Notes: generated by a model from the sequence alone, not told the origin. Counted from the first letter of the stretch, positions 1 through 8,781 are shown. The stretch: DNA of 64,000 nt from Saprospira grandis DSM 2844 (GCF_000275825.1 NZ_JH719942.1:2400827-2464826); one strand, 5' to 3'. Translations and numbers: made by a program.

Positions 1-62
1 CTTGGGTCTGCGGCTTCGCCGCCCCCTTATCCATCCCTCAGCCGCCTCGCTTCGCTCCTTTG
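1..62 (+). repeat. MHR-1, modular multi-hairpin repeat, right part only
   Basis: The window opens inside a copy of the dispersed GC-rich repeat. Visible are arm 3 (GCGGCttcGCCGC), the type-B 3' linker TTATCCATCCCTCAGCC and the tail CGCCTCGCTTCGCTCC, which recurs in MHR-2. The left part lies outside the window. Confidence 0.85.
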
Positions 63-87
63 ATATATGGCTTTTGGCCCTAGAAAA

Positions 88-1032
88 TTATTCCTTGGTT
101 ATTTGTTCGCCAACTAAACCATGTAAGCACTTTATAATTTGATTGCCACCAGCAGGACCAGCATGGTAATGATACCCTCTTAGTTCATCAAAGTGCCCAC
201 CACATTCATCTAAATCTTCTGAAGGCTTTCCCGCCTCATCTAATTGAGCATATATGCCAAAACCATCAAGAGCATAGCCAATCATAGGCGCATGACCATC
301 TTCTTGTTTGATCTCTTTTATAGAACCCCTTACCGCATGATAATGATAACCACCATGCGGATTGACATGCCCGCCATGATCATCTAATGGAGCCAAGGTA
401 TGAGCAGATAAAATTGCATTCTCTGGGGCAGGTGGATCAAATTTTACCCCATTAAAGGCTAAACCAAGAGCTTTATGCCTAGAATTAGAGGGACGACTGG
501 CGTAAATTGGGCTAATAGGGATGATAAAGGTCGTACTCTGATCCTCAAAGTATTCGGGTAGACACTCTACACAATGATTCTGATAGGCTTTTTCTACATT
601 GGGCTTGGCCGCCCCTAGGCAACCCTCTAAGGTATTTGTTACATTGATGCTGCTGTCTTCTCGGTAAAGTTTCCAGTCGTCATCATCATAAAATTCATCC
701 AAATGTGCAATGAATTCACCCGTAACATCATACACTTTCCCATCCTTAAACCAAATCCCGCCTTTATCCGCCCCATCAGATAAGTGGGTAGGACACCAAG
801 GCCCCATTGGATGCTCCACCGCTCTCGATCTAGATTTAATCAGATAGCAGTTGGTCTCAATCCCATCAAGCTTAACTACTTTTTCTTCTATTTCAGCTAG
901 AAGGTTGTCTGTTATAAAATGACTCGGATCTACTTTGACCACTTTACCTTTTTGCTTGTATTCTACTGGATTACAAGCAAAAAGCAAGTAGCTAACTGTA
1001 ACTAAAAAAATAAGTTGTTTTTTACTATACAT
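88..1032 (-). CDS. YHYH-domain lipoprotein
   Basis: The 314-residue product starts with a lipoprotein signal peptide (hydrophobic stretch ending LLFAC, acylated Cys about residue 20), so it should sit in the cell envelope. The second half carries two copies of the signature that names the YHYH family, GGYHYHA near residue 230 and RGYHYHAGPAGG near residue 288, together with HGGHVNPHGG. Such His/Tyr-rich motifs suggest metal binding, but no reaction is established for the family to my knowledge. About ten Cys residues are scattered, several likely to form disulfides outside the cytoplasm. The ATG at 1032 is preceded by an AGGAGGT/ACCTCCT inverted repeat (1035-1059), which could hide the start region in a hairpin. 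The gene stands alone and runs towards MHR-1. Confidence 0.8.
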   Translation of the reverse strand: MYSKKQLIFLVTVSYLLFACNPVEYKQKGKVVKVDPSHFITDNLLAEIEEKVVKLDGIETNCYLIKSRSRAVEHPMGPWCPTHLSDGADKGGIWFKDGKVYDVTGEFIAHLDEFYDDDDWKLYREDSSINVTNTLEGCLGAAKPNVEKAYQNHCVECLPEYFEDQSTTFIIPISPIYASRPSNSRHKALGLAFNGVKFDPPAPENAILSAHTLAPLDDHGGHVNPHGGYHYHAVRGSIKEIKQEDGHAPMIGYALDGFGIYAQLDEAGKPSEDLDECGGHFDELRGYHYHAGPAGGNQIIKCLHGLVGEQITKE

Positions 1033-1148
1033 AAAGGAGGTTTCAGCTTAGGACCTCCTCAATCTTAATGCGTTTAATGACGCAGATTAAAAATATGTGC
1101 TTGTTAGCTATAGCTCTAGCCACAAAATTATCCCTTTCTCCAGCTCTA

Positions 1149-1331
1149 CTACATAAAATCATCTCTATAGGAATAAAAAGGGTCATCTTTTCTCTTCCAT
1201 TTCCCCAACACCCTCGGATGAATATCAATTTTTTTAGCAAGCTCAAGCTGCGTCATTCCTCCCCTTATGGCCTCATGAGCTACCTTCTGTTTAAATTCTT
1301 TTGTGAATTTCCGTCTCGTTTTTTCAATCAA
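1149..1331 (-). pseudogene. Transposase orfA remnant (IS3-type helix-turn-helix)
   Basis: A 60-codon frame encodes RRKFTKEFKQKVAHEAI...MTQLELAKKIDIHPRVLGKWK, the typical N-terminal helix-turn-helix of IS3/IS911 OrfA proteins. It stops at two consecutive TAG codons after about 60 residues, where intact OrfA proteins run to about 90-100, and no OrfB with a DDE domain follows. The end of the frame merges into the region before the YHYH gene. I read it as a decayed insertion-sequence end. No inverted terminal repeats could be assigned. Confidence 0.6.
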
Positions 1332-1369
1332 GCTAATAACTTAGCAATAATTCGCTGTTTTTCTGCCTC

Positions 1370-1524
1370 TTTTTTGGGGCTGCCCCGCCCTGCAGGCGGG
1401 TCGGGCTGTGTCAGGGCTCGCAGGTCTGCTCGGCCCTGCAGGCTCTTTCGCTTCGCTTCAAAAGCCTTTGGTCTGCGGCTTCGCCGCCCCCTTATCCATC
1501 CCTCAGCCGCCTCGCTTCGCTCCT
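1370..1524 (+). repeat. MHR-2, type B
   Basis: A T-run is followed by GGGGCTG (1376). Arm 1 is CCCGCCctgcaGGCGGG, then the linker GGGCTGTGTC, core GGGCTCGCAGGTCTGC, arm 2 (AGGCttt...AAAAGCCT), arm 3 GCGGCttcGCCGC, and TTATCCATCCCTCAGCC. The outer ends GGCTG and CAGCC are complementary. The rest of the 1033-1569 gap holds only the transposase remnant. Confidence 0.9.
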
Positions 1525-1569
1525 TTTAAACAGCTAGCTTTTAATAACTTTAACCCTAAGCTTACTTAA

Positions 1570-2058
1570 ATGAGATTGCTATTTACCCTATTATTACTAT
1601 TTATTAGCAGCTTAAGCCCTCTTTCTGCCCAAGACTGCTTCAGCCAAACCCAAGCAGAACAGCTCTTAGGCCTACTCGCAGAACATGAACAGATTCTCTG
1701 GCTAGAAGAAGCCGGATATCTAGAGGTTTCACTAGATGAAATTAACTATCAATTTGATGCTAGCTGTGGATTTACTTTTTACCTTATTGGCCAAAATAAA
1801 AAAGGCCAGCCCTTTAGCCGCCCCCTAATCGCCAAAAAGTTATACCTTAATCAAAATGGACAAAGCCATAACCTCAGTTACTGGCTTAGCCAAAAAGAAA
1901 GCAATAGCGGCAATTACCTCATCTGCAATAGCAAAAATGCCTATACCTACCATAAAGGATATTGCCGAGGCCTCAATCGCTGCACCCATGGCGTCAGCCG
2001 CATCTCAGAAGCTAAGGCCAGAGCCCTAGGGAGAAGAAGGTGTAAGTTCTGTTGGTAG
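1570..2058 (+). CDS. Small secreted protein with Cys-rich C-terminus
   Basis: The 162-residue product has a clear signal peptide (MRLLFTLLLLFISSLSPLSA, cut before QDC). The body is not recognised. The last 40 residues, AYTYHKGYCRGLNRCTHGV followed by SEAKARALGRRRCKFCW, match a short Cys/His motif common at the ends of Bacteroidota proteins (YHxxxC-GL-C...A..G...C..C). Four Cys plus His could form a small zinc site or two disulfides. MHR-2 lies upstream and a bidirectional terminator downstream. Function unknown. Confidence 0.65.
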   Translation: MRLLFTLLLLFISSLSPLSAQDCFSQTQAEQLLGLLAEHEQILWLEEAGYLEVSLDEINYQFDASCGFTFYLIGQNKKGQPFSRPLIAKKLYLNQNGQSHNLSYWLSQKESNSGNYLICNSKNAYTYHKGYCRGLNRCTHGVSRISEAKARALGRRRCKFCW

Positions 2059-2121
2059 GGGAGGAGTTGTCTGTAGGATAGACGTTTTATTTATAGATAT
2101 AAACTGGCTACCCCCACCCAC

Positions 2122-2157
2122 AAAAAAAAGCAGATGCTCTCGCATCTGCTTTTTTTT
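2122..2157. terminator. Bidirectional intrinsic terminator
   Basis: A perfect hairpin AGCAGATGC-tctc-GCATCTGCT has eight A on its left and eight T on its right, so it can end the small secreted gene on the plus strand and the tRNA-Val transcript on the minus strand. Confidence 0.85.
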
Positions 2158-2163
2158 CCACCG

Positions 2164-2238
2164 TCGAGACGACTGGATTCGAACCAGTGACCCCTACCCT
2201 GTCAAGGTAGTGCTCTAAACCAACTGAGCTACGCCCCG
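2164..2238 (-). tRNA. tRNA-Val (anticodon GAC)
   Basis: Read on the minus strand, a full cloverleaf folds. The acceptor stem CGGGGCG pairs with CGTCTCG, the D arm contains TAGCTCAGTTGG, the anticodon stem CTACC/GGTAG encloses the loop TTGACAG (anticodon GAC, valine), and the T arm contains GGTTCGAATCC. The discriminator base is A, and CCA is not encoded (ACGG follows). Confidence 0.93.
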
Positions 2239-2244
2239 ATATAT

Positions 2245-2268
2245 ATCCGCTCTTTTCTCCGAGCGGAT
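2245..2268 (-). other. Leader hairpin before tRNA-Val
   Basis: ATCCGCTC and GAGCGGAT form an 8-bp hairpin with an 8-base loop between the promoter and the tRNA 5' end. It would lie in the 5' leader that RNase P removes. Confidence 0.6.
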
Positions 2269-2269
2269 A

Positions 2270-2300
2270 CAAATGTAAAGCAGGGCCCGCTTTTTTCCAA
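2270..2300 (-). promoter_or_regulatory. Promoter of tRNA-Val
   Basis: On the minus strand, TTG (2300-2298), 20 bases and TACATTTG (2277-2270) match the Bacteroidota housekeeping sigma consensus. The predicted start is about 2263, some 25 bases before the tRNA. Confidence 0.75.
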
Positions 2301-2328
2301 AACTCTAGCCCGCTTTTTTTCTTCTTTT

Positions 2329-4179
2329 TTAATTTTCGGCCAAGGCATCTAGCTCCAACCGAAGGTTGTCTATAATAAAACGCTGACGCTGAGGGGTGTT
2401 TTTCCCCATATAATAACTAAGCAGCTGCTCCAAATCCGTAGAAGCAGATAAACGCACCGGCTCTAAGCGAATGTCATCCCCAATGAATTGCTTGAATTCA
2501 TCCGGCGAGATTTCTCCCAATCCCTTAAATCGTGTGACCTCCACATCTCGACCCAGTTTTTTCATGGCCGCCTGCTTCTCTTCTTCCGAATAACAATAGA
2601 AGGTCTTTTTCTTGTTGCGCACCCGAAATAAAGGCGTCTCCAGGATGTATAAATGACCATTAGAAACCAATTCCGGGAAAAATTGCAAGAAAAAGGTCAA
2701 TAACAATAAACGAATGTGCATCCCATCCACATCGGCATCGGTGGCAATGATGACCTTGTTGTAACGCAGTTCATCCAATCCGTCCTCAATGTTTAAGGCA
2801 TGCTGCAGTAAGTTGAATTCATCATTCTGATAGACCACTTTCTTGGTCAAACGATAACAGTTCAATGGCTTTCCGCGCAAAGAGAATACCGCCTGGGTCT
2901 GCACATCCCTAGATTTGGTAATAGACCCACTAGCCGAGTCCCCCTCGGTAATGAAGATCATGCTGTCTTGCGCCCGCTTGTGCTTGCTGTTGTAATGCGC
3001 CCGACAATCCCGCAGCTTTTTGTTGTGCAAACTGGCCTTTTTGGCCTTGCTGTTCGCTAACTTCCGAATGCCAGCAATCTCTTTGCGCTCCCGCTCCGAT
3101 TGAATGATGCGCTTTTGTAAGGATTTAGCCACCTCCGGATTCTTATGTAGGTAGTTGTCCAGCTTATGCCGCAAAAAGTCCGCAACAAAGCTATTCATAG
3201 ATGGCCCATCTGGCGCCACATGCGTAGACCCCAATTTGGTCTTGGTCTGCGACTCAAATACAGGCTCCATCACCCGAACCGATACCGCCGCCACAATGGC
3301 CGTCCGTATGTCCGTGGCATCATAGCTTTTGCCATAAAAGTCTCGAATGGTCTTGACCAAGGCAGTCCGAAAAGCATTCAAATGCGTTCCCCCCTGTGTG
3401 GTGTTCTGCCCATTCACAAAGCTTACGTATTGCTCCCCATAGTTGTTCCCATGAGAAAAAGCAATCTCTATGTCTTCTCCCATCAAATGCACTATCGGAT
3501 AACGCAGTTTCTCCACATCTACCCGATTACTCAAAAGATCAAATAAACCGTTTTTAGAGTAGTAACGCTGGCCGTTCAAATAAATATTCAAGCCCCGATT
3601 GAGATATACATAATCCCAAATTCGGTCCTCAATGTACTCCAAATTGAATTTATATTGCTTGAAGATGTTCTCATCAGGTACAAATTCTACATAAGTGCCA
3701 TTAGGCTCCTCTCTGGCCTCTTCCCACTCTTTAGTCAGCTCTCCAGTGGCAAATTCCGCAATTTTGGTCCTGCCTTCCCGAAATGCCTGCACCTTAAAGT
3801 AAGAAGATAAGGCATTTACCGCCTTGGTCCCCACACCATTCAAGCCCACAGATTTCTGAAATACCCGAGAGTCATATTTCCCCCCCGTATTGATCTTCGA
3901 TACACAATCTACCACTTTGCCCAAGGGAATCCCCCGACCATAATCCCGAATAGAAACCCGACCATCACCCATGACTTTGACCTCAATCTTCTTTCCAGCC
4001 CCCATCATGAACTCATCCAAAGAGTTGTCTAAAACCTCCTTGACCAATACATATATTCCATCGTCAGGGCTGTTTCCATTCCCCAATTTTCCAATGTACA
4101 TCCCAGGCCGCATCCGTATGTGCTCTTTCCAATCTAAAGAGCGGATCGCCTGCTCATCATATTTTACTTGTTTTGCCAT
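2329..4179 (-). CDS. parE: DNA topoisomerase IV subunit B
   Basis: ATPase subunit of a type IIA topoisomerase, which pairs with ParC to decatenate chromosomes. The 616 residues follow the family order. The GHKL ATPase domain has [11 protein letters not shown] (Mg/ATP-binding Asn near 50), RDYGRGIP and [15 protein letters not shown] transducer domain follows. The TOPRIM domain has [11 protein letters not shown] near 410 and [12 protein letters not shown] near 480, then the C-terminal RFKGLGEI. Length fits the short ParE form usual in Bacteroidota; GyrB is the alternative, and its longer form would be expected to be larger. No parC is adjacent in the window. The ATG at 4179 lies about 16 bases after a promoter -7 box. 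Confidence 0.92.
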   Translation of the reverse strand: MAKQVKYDEQAIRSLDWKEHIRMRPGMYIGKLGNGNSPDDGIYVLVKEVLDNSLDEFMMGAGKKIEVKVMGDGRVSIRDYGRGIPLGKVVDCVSKINTGGKYDSRVFQKSVGLNGVGTKAVNALSSYFKVQAFREGRTKIAEFATGELTKEWEEAREEPNGTYVEFVPDENIFKQYKFNLEYIEDRIWDYVYLNRGLNIYLNGQRYYSKNGLFDLLSNRVDVEKLRYPIVHLMGEDIEIAFSHGNNYGEQYVSFVNGQNTTQGGTHLNAFRTALVKTIRDFYGKSYDATDIRTAIVAAVSVRVMEPVFESQTKTKLGSTHVAPDGPSMNSFVADFLRHKLDNYLHKNPEVAKSLQKRIIQSERERKEIAGIRKLANSKAKKASLHNKKLRDCRAHYNSKHKRAQDSMIFITEGDSASGSITKSRDVQTQAVFSLRGKPLNCYRLTKKVVYQNDEFNLLQHALNIEDGLDELRYNKVIIATDADVDGMHIRLLLLTFFLQFFPELVSNGHLYILETPLFRVRNKKKTFYCYSEEEKQAAMKKLGRDVEVTRFKGLGEISPDEFKQFIGDDIRLEPVRLSASTDLEQLLSYYMGKNTPQRQRFIIDNLRLELDALAEN

Positions 4180-4195
4180 TTTCGCTTAATTTCCA

Positions 4196-4203
4196 CAAAA
4201 TTA
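4196..4203 (-). promoter_or_regulatory. -7 box for parE
   Basis: TAATTTTG on the minus strand matches TAnnTTTG and gives a very short leader before the ATG at 4179. No good -33 TTG is seen at the usual distance. Confidence 0.45.
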
Positions 4204-4254
4204 AAATTCTTCCCCGAGTTTTGCAGGCTTTTTTGCCTTTCCTCCTCCAAGATG

Positions 4255-4412
4255 TTTTGGGGCCTCCCGCAGCAAGCTGCGGGCGCTACGCTTTAGGGCT
4301 CGCAGGTCTGCTCGGCCCTTCGCCAGCTTCGCTGGCTCGGTCTGGCGCTGCGCGCCACCCTGTCGCATCGCTAGGCCAGGCGCTTCGCGCCTCTGCTGCA
4401 CATCGCTAGGCC
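4255..4412 (+). repeat. MHR-3, type A with doubled 3' module
   Basis: TTTT-GGGGCCT opens the copy. Arm 1 is CCCGCAGCaaGCTGCGGG, arm 2 GCCAGCttcGCTGGC and arm 3 GGCGCtgcGCGCC. The ending (CATCGCTAGGCC) occurs twice, at 4366-4377 and 4401-4412, as if the last module had been duplicated. Confidence 0.88.
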
Positions 4413-4560
4413 TTTGGCCTTCGGCCATTTGGCGGCTTAAAAGCCGCTGAACTAGCCGCTCCCTCTCCCCAGCAACTCCCCCAAAAGATAAAGAATCCGG
4501 ATCGCTAGCAGATCGCGAAGCGAAGCCCTTATTTTCAGTGGGGGAATCCCCACTTTTATC

Positions 4561-4735
4561 GGCTGAGGGATGGATAGCAGTGGCCCAAAGGGCCAGACCA
4601 AAGGCAGGCAAAGCCTGCCTGCAGGGCCGAGCAGACCTGCGAGCTGCGACACAGCCCGACCCGACCGTAGGGACAACCAGCCCCAAAGGGGCGCCAGTTC
4701 GACAACCGAAGGGCGTAGCGGCAGCCCCTAAAAAT
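4561..4735 (-). repeat. MHR-4, type B with inserted module
   Basis: The copy is inverted relative to MHR-3. It starts (minus) with GGGGCTGCC and ends TCCATCCCTCAGCC. Arm 2 is GGCAGGCtttGCCTGCC. A GTCGAACTGGCGCC-containing module is inserted before the core. The next 240 bases up to the methyltransferase gene are AT-rich and show nothing I can name. Confidence 0.85.
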
Positions 4736-4971
4736 AAAACAAATAATTGTAATTTTCAACTCTAAATTAAAACAAAAAGGTATAGCTTTGCTTAAAGCCG
4801 CAAAAAGAACCAAGAGTTATATAAAGTTTCTTATCTTAGGTTTAGAATTAGCAAATAGCGCTCTGCCCCCCATTTTATGCAAGTCTTAAGGTTTTTTTAA
4901 ATCCCTATTAGTTAAGTCTTTAAGGATAGCTTATTTGCTTTGTCATTATTTATCTATCAAACTGTTATTTC

Positions 4972-5763
4972 GTGGATTTAATCGAATCGAAATCAAAGAA
5001 GAGCGAACAACGCCACCCCTGGGAACTGGCCCGTTATGAAGTGATGCGCTCTTTGCTCAAGAAGACCTTTAAGGGCCAAATGCCTAAACAAATTTGGGAT
5101 GTCGGCTGCGGCGATACCTATTTTGTAGAACGCCTAGCCGCAGAGCTGCCCCAATCGCAACTAAAAGCAATTGATATTGCCTTTACGCCCGAATTGCTGG
5201 CCCATTATCGGGCAGAAATGTCGCAACCCAATGTAGAAATTTTTAAGGCCGTAGACGATATTCAGGGCGTACAACAGGTGGACCTCATTTACCTGATGGA
5301 TGTGATCGAACATATTGAGGATGACCTAGGCTTTCTGCAGTGGCTCCAAAGCTTTCCCGCTATCAATGAGAAAACCTATTTCTTTATTACGGTCCCCGCT
5401 TTCCAATCACTCTTTTGCTCGCACGACCGCTATTTACTGCATTACCGCAGATACGATAACCAAAGTTTGCGCGAAACAGTAGAAAAAGTAGGCCTAGAGG
5501 TACATGATATTGGCTACTTTTTTAGCTCTCTGCTCTTGCCCCGCCAATTGCAGGTCTGGAAGGAGAATAAACAAGCCCAAAAAGGCGAATTGGAAGATAC
5601 TACCGGCTTGGTCGAATGGTCTGCAGGCAATTTTAAAACCCAACTGATTAAGAATGTCTTGCTAGCCGATTACCGCTTTGGCCAGTTTTTTAAAAGTATG
5701 GGCCTTAAACTACCCGGCCTCTCAAATTATGTAATATGCTCCCCCAAAGCTGCCTCATTGTAG
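4972..5763 (+). CDS. Class I SAM-dependent methyltransferase
   Basis: The 263-residue product has a Rossmann methyltransferase core: motif I IWDVGCGDTYF near residues 41-51, the acidic end of strand 2 LKAIDI, and motif IV LIYLMDVIEHIEDD near 100-113. This is the layout of the Methyltransf_11/23 group often found with polysaccharide or lipid glycosyltransferases. The substrate is unknown. The start is GTG at 4972, and no in-frame ATG lies close upstream. The last 28 bases overlap the next gene, so the two are translationally coupled and probably act on the same envelope molecule. Confidence 0.8.
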   Translation: MDLIESKSKKSEQRHPWELARYEVMRSLLKKTFKGQMPKQIWDVGCGDTYFVERLAAELPQSQLKAIDIAFTPELLAHYRAEMSQPNVEIFKAVDDIQGVQQVDLIYLMDVIEHIEDDLGFLQWLQSFPAINEKTYFFITVPAFQSLFCSHDRYLLHYRRYDNQSLRETVEKVGLEVHDIGYFFSSLLLPRQLQVWKENKQAQKGELEDTTGLVEWSAGNFKTQLIKNVLLADYRFGQFFKSMGLKLPGLSNYVICSPKAASL

Positions 5764-6476
5764 TTCCCTGTTACAACGAGGCCGAACGCCTGGCCTTGGA
5801 TGAGTTTCGTGCTGTTCTGGCCCGCTGGCCTAATCTGCAGTTCCTTTTTGTCAATGATGGAAGCCAAGATGATACTTGGAGTATGCTTTCGGCTTTTGCC
5901 CAGGAAGAAGAAGGAGCCCTAGCCCTTGAGCTGCCCAAAAATAGCGGAAAAGCCGAGGCGGTCCGACAAGGAATGCTGGAGGCACTGCTGCTCTCCGATG
6001 CCCAATATATTGGCTTTTTTGATGCCGACCTAGCCACGCCTTTATCCGAAATTGAATGCCTGGCCCAAGGCCTAGAAAAAAACGCCAACTGCTGGATCGC
6101 CGCCGGATCTAGGGTGCGCCGATTGGGCAGCCAAATTGAACGAAAACCTATCCGACACTATCTCGGACGCATTTTCGCTACGGTGGTGTCAATTCTACTC
6201 GGGATCTCGATCTATGATAGCCAATGTGGCGCTAAGTTGTTCCGCCGCCAAGCCGTAGAAACCCTCTTTGAGGACCTGTTCATCTCTGCTTGGTTCTTTG
6301 ATGTAGAACTCTTTGCCCGCCTGATTACTAAAGGCCCCAAGCTCCCCATCAATGAGCTGGCCTACGAACAACCCCTGAGAAAATGGAAAGAGGTGGGCGG
6401 CTCTAAAATTAAAGCGACGACCTTTCTGAAAGCCCCCTGGGAGCTTTTCCGAATCTATAGACACTATTTTAAATAG
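5736..6476 (+). CDS. Family 2 glycosyltransferase (dolichyl-phosphate glucosyltransferase-like)
   Basis: The 246-residue GT-A fold enzyme has VVPCYNEAERL at the start, FVNDGSQDDTW near residue 38, the DxD-type metal site FFDADLATP near 93, and the acceptor-region motif SIYDSQCGAKLFRR near 160. These are features of the DPG_synthase-like group, which moves a sugar from a nucleotide donor to polyprenyl phosphate at the membrane. There are no obvious membrane helices apart from a weak hydrophobic stretch before IYDSQCG. It overlaps the methyltransferase and ends at a strong terminator. Confidence 0.83.
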   Translation: MLPQSCLIVVPCYNEAERLALDEFRAVLARWPNLQFLFVNDGSQDDTWSMLSAFAQEEEGALALELPKNSGKAEAVRQGMLEALLLSDAQYIGFFDADLATPLSEIECLAQGLEKNANCWIAAGSRVRRLGSQIERKPIRHYLGRIFATVVSILLGISIYDSQCGAKLFRRQAVETLFEDLFISAWFFDVELFARLITKGPKLPINELAYEQPLRKWKEVGGSKIKATTFLKAPWELFRIYRHYFK

Positions 6477-6477
6477 G

Positions 6478-6510
6478 AAAAGGCTGTTGGATACACTCCA
6501 ACAGCCTTTT
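6478..6510. terminator. Shared terminator between GT2 gene and tsaD
   Basis: A 14-bp perfect stem (AAAAGGCTGTTGGA / TCCAACAGCCTTTT) with a 5-base loop lies between convergent genes, followed by GTTTTT on the plus side. Confidence 0.85.
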
Positions 6511-6514
6511 GTTT

Positions 6515-7519
6515 TTAGTAGCTCCAACGAGCCAAAGGAACGGTATCCTGCTGTACAAACTCGCCCGCCAAATACTGGTAATAGGCGGTGATCCCAATCA
6601 TGCCGGCATTGTCGGTGCAGTACTGAAAGTCGGGAATATAGGTAGCCCAACCCCTTTTTTGCCCTGCCTCGGCTAAAGCCTGCCGCAAAGCAGAATTGGC
6701 AGAGACGCCCCCGGCTATCGCCACTTCTTTGATGCCGGTCTGCTTGATCGCTTTCTTCAATTTATTCATCAAGATGCTCACAATCCGCTCTTGAACCGAA
6801 GCGACTAGGTTGAGTTGCTCTTCTTCCAAAAATTGAGGGTTTTCTCTGAGCTTTTTCTGAATGAACTGCAAAACATTGGTCTTTAGTCCACTAAAGCTAA
6901 AGTTTAGGCCCTCTACCCGAGGCTCCGTAAACTGATAAATGGCCCGCCCTTCCTTGGCCAATTGGTCAATTTTGGGCCCAGCAGGATAACCCAAACCCAG
7001 TATTTTCCCAATCTTATCAAAGGCTTCTCCTGCCGCATCATCTATGCTTTCGCCCAAAATGTTCATGCTTAAAGGCGCCCGAACTTCTACAATCTGAGTA
7101 TGCCCACCCGATACGGTCAAGCATAAAAAGGGAAATTTAGGCTGGGGAGCATCAATCAAATGGGCCATCACATGGGCCTGCACATGGTTCACGGCAATCA
7201 AGGGAATGTCTAGGGCCAATGCCAATCCCTTGGCAAAAGATACCCCCACCAAAAGGGCACCCATCAGGCCCGGCCCCCGAGTAAAAGCCACCGCCGATAG
7301 CTGCTCCTGAACAATACCGGCCTCTTTCAATGCCGCCTGTACAACCGGCACAATATGCGCCTGATGCGCCCTAGAGGCCAATTCAGGCACCACCCCTCCA
7401 TAAGCCTCATGCACAGTTTGGCTGGCTCTACAATTGGAGAGTACTTTGGGGCCCTGCATGACCGCCGCGGCCGTATCATCGCAAGAAGATTCTATAGCTA
7501 ATATATAAGGTAGTGACAT
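6515..7519 (-). CDS. tsaD: tRNA N6-adenosine threonylcarbamoyltransferase
   Basis: Transfers the threonylcarbamoyl group from TC-AMP to A37 of tRNAs that read ANN codons, working with TsaB and TsaE. The 334-residue protein begins MSLPYILAIESSCDDTAAAV, the family's conserved N-terminus. The metal-binding HVQAH motif lies near residue 112, SGGHTQIV near 135, and GGVSAN near 262. The frame is open 15 codons further up, but the ATG at 7519 is the better start because a -7 box sits at 7546-7553 and the family starts here. TsaD beside tamB is a familiar Bacteroidota neighbourhood. Confidence 0.95.
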   Translation of the reverse strand: MSLPYILAIESSCDDTAAAVMQGPKVLSNCRASQTVHEAYGGVVPELASRAHQAHIVPVVQAALKEAGIVQEQLSAVAFTRGPGLMGALLVGVSFAKGLALALDIPLIAVNHVQAHVMAHLIDAPQPKFPFLCLTVSGGHTQIVEVRAPLSMNILGESIDDAAGEAFDKIGKILGLGYPAGPKIDQLAKEGRAIYQFTEPRVEGLNFSFSGLKTNVLQFIQKKLRENPQFLEEEQLNLVASVQERIVSILMNKLKKAIKQTGIKEVAIAGGVSANSALRQALAEAGQKRGWATYIPDFQYCTDNAGMIGITAYYQYLAGEFVQQDTVPLARWSY

Positions 7520-7545
7520 GCTCGCTTTGTTTTGTGATCTGTCCG

Positions 7546-7553
7546 CAAAATTA
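7546..7553 (-). promoter_or_regulatory. -7 box for tsaD
   Basis: TAATTTTG on the minus strand gives a predicted start about 20 bases before the chosen ATG, inside the longer open frame. It supports the start at 7519. No -33 TTG at the usual spacing. Confidence 0.5.
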
Positions 7554-7590
7554 AGAACTTTCAAGGAATCTGTAGCGCTTTTTTGATTTT

Positions 7591-7713
7591 TTGGGGCCTC
7601 CGCCTCCCTTTGGTCGTCGGCGCTACGTTTCGCAGCTCGCTATTCGCTCGGCCCTGCGGCGGCTTTGCCGCCTTGGTCTGGCGCTTTGCGCCACTGCTGC
7701 ACATCGCTAGGCC
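7591..7713 (+). repeat. MHR-5, type A
   Basis: GGGGCCT opens, with a CTCCCTTTGGTCGTCGG module in place of arm 1. Linker GCGCTACGTTTCGC, arm 2 GGCGGCtttGCCGCC, arm 3 GGCGCtttGCGCC and TGCACATCGCTAGGCC follow. GC-rich hairpins (GGCCttcGGCC, GGCGGCaaaGCCGCC) continue to about 7790, probably part of the same element. Confidence 0.87.
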
Positions 7714-7887
7714 GTTTGGCCTTCGGCCAAGGCGGCAAAGCCGCCTGCTATCTCTCGGCCCAGCAGGCCTTTAGGCCCGCAGGATATTTGGGCCAAAAAT
7801 ACAATCATCTCTCATATTTCGATGCTAAGCGCCTATCCCTAAACTGTAGTAGGCTAAGGCCAGAAAAAAAAGATAGGAGATTATAGA

Positions 7888-8246
7888 TATGCCCAGAGGC
7901 GTTTGTAAACTGCAGATTAGCTCCGGGCATCGTTCAGAGCTGTTTTGCAACTGCAAATTAGCTCTGGGCATCGTTTAGAGCTGTTTTGCAACTGCAAATT
8001 AGCTCCGGGCATCGTTCAGAGCTGTTTTGCAACTGCAGATTAGCTCTGGGCATCGTTTAGAGCTGTTTTGCAACTGCAAATTAGCTCCGGGCATCGTTCA
8101 GAGCTGTTTTGCAACTGCAAATTAGCTCCGGGCATCGTTCAGAGCTGTTTTGCAACTGCAGATTAGCTCTGGGCATCGTTCAGAGCTGTTTTGCAACTGC
8201 AGATTAGCTCTGGCGCCACGCCAGAGACGTTTTGCAACTGCAGATT
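7888..8246. repeat. 41-bp tandem repeat array, about 8-9 units
   Basis: The CTC of the word GCTC(C/T)GGGCATCG recurs at 7921, 7962, 8003, 8044, 8085, 8126, 8167 and 8208, exactly 41 bases apart. Each unit holds a short inverted repeat (GCTCtG ... CAGAGC) and a TTTGCAaCTGCAAA-like palindrome. Units differ at three sites (C/T, C/T, A/G). The last unit has a perfect CTCTGGCG-cca-CGCCAGAG hairpin, and a decayed unit begins the array. The length is not a multiple of three and there are stops, so it is not coding. Confidence 0.95.
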
Positions 8247-8370
8247 AAGGCTAAACAACTGTTTCTCCCCATTCAGCAACTGCAAATAAACAAGATGCGG
8301 CTGTTTGGGCTGTATTTGTATTATCCGCAGGGGGCTAAACTAGCGTTTAGCTGCCGGCTTGGACCAATAA

Positions 8371-8395
8371 GCGCCTAGAGCATCTCTCTAGGCGC
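8371..8395. other. Perfect hairpin, no T-tail
   Basis: GCGCCTAGAG-catct-CTCTAGGCGC is a 10-bp perfect stem between the tandem array and MHR-6. It lacks a T-run, so it is not a standard terminator. Confidence 0.7.
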
Positions 8396-8434
8396 ATAAA
8401 GCAGAAATTCGTCTAGAAAGGGCCGAAGGCCCGC

Positions 8435-8568
8435 GGCTGAGGGATGGATAGGGGGGCGGCGAAGCCGCAGACCCAGCTTTTGAGCGCAGCGAAAAAGCGC
8501 AGGGCCGAGCGAACAGCGAGCCCCGACACAGCCCGACCCGCCCGCAGGGCGGGGCAGCCCCTAAAAAA
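8435..8568 (-). repeat. MHR-6, type B
   Basis: On the minus strand: GGGGCTGCCCC, arm 1 CCGCCCtgcGGGCGG, GGTCGGGCTGTGTC, the core variant GCTCGCTGTTCGCTCGG, arm 2 (GCGCTTTTTCGCTGCGC...), arm 3 GCGGCttcGCCGC, and ATCCATCCCTCAGCC. Ends GGCTG/CAGCC pair. Confidence 0.9.
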
Positions 8569-8655
8569 AAATAAAAAAAACTTAAGAAGCGAGAACAAAC
8601 TATGCCCTAGGGAATTCGTCTACGTATAAAAGGTAGTCAAGCAGAGATTAAGGCC

Positions 8656-8685
8656 CTGTCTTTTAAAAGGAGATCCTTATATTTG
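8656..8685 (+). promoter_or_regulatory. Promoter of the tamB-like gene
   Basis: A TATATTTG -7 box at 8678-8685, with CTG (one change from TTG) 19 bases upstream. The predicted transcript would have a leader of about 90 bases before the coding start at 8782. Confidence 0.55.
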
Positions 8686-8781
8686 CATAAAATTTAGTTA
8701 GCCATCGCAAAATCCCAGAGGAATCCGGATACCCCGCAGGTACAGCCCTCTCCAGTAGCCGTAGCGCCAGCATGGCGTTCC

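Noticed and set aside
1068..1529. 153-residue plus-strand frame
   Set aside because: It runs through the transposase remnant on the other strand and MHR-2, and has no coherent protein features.
4173..4813. Several frames of 74-161 residues on both strands
   Set aside because: They consist of MHR-3 and MHR-4 sequence; GC-rich hairpins lack stops by composition.
7888..8246. CRISPR array or integron attC array
   Set aside because: The 41-base period is constant with no unique spacers, and no cas or integrase genes are in the window.
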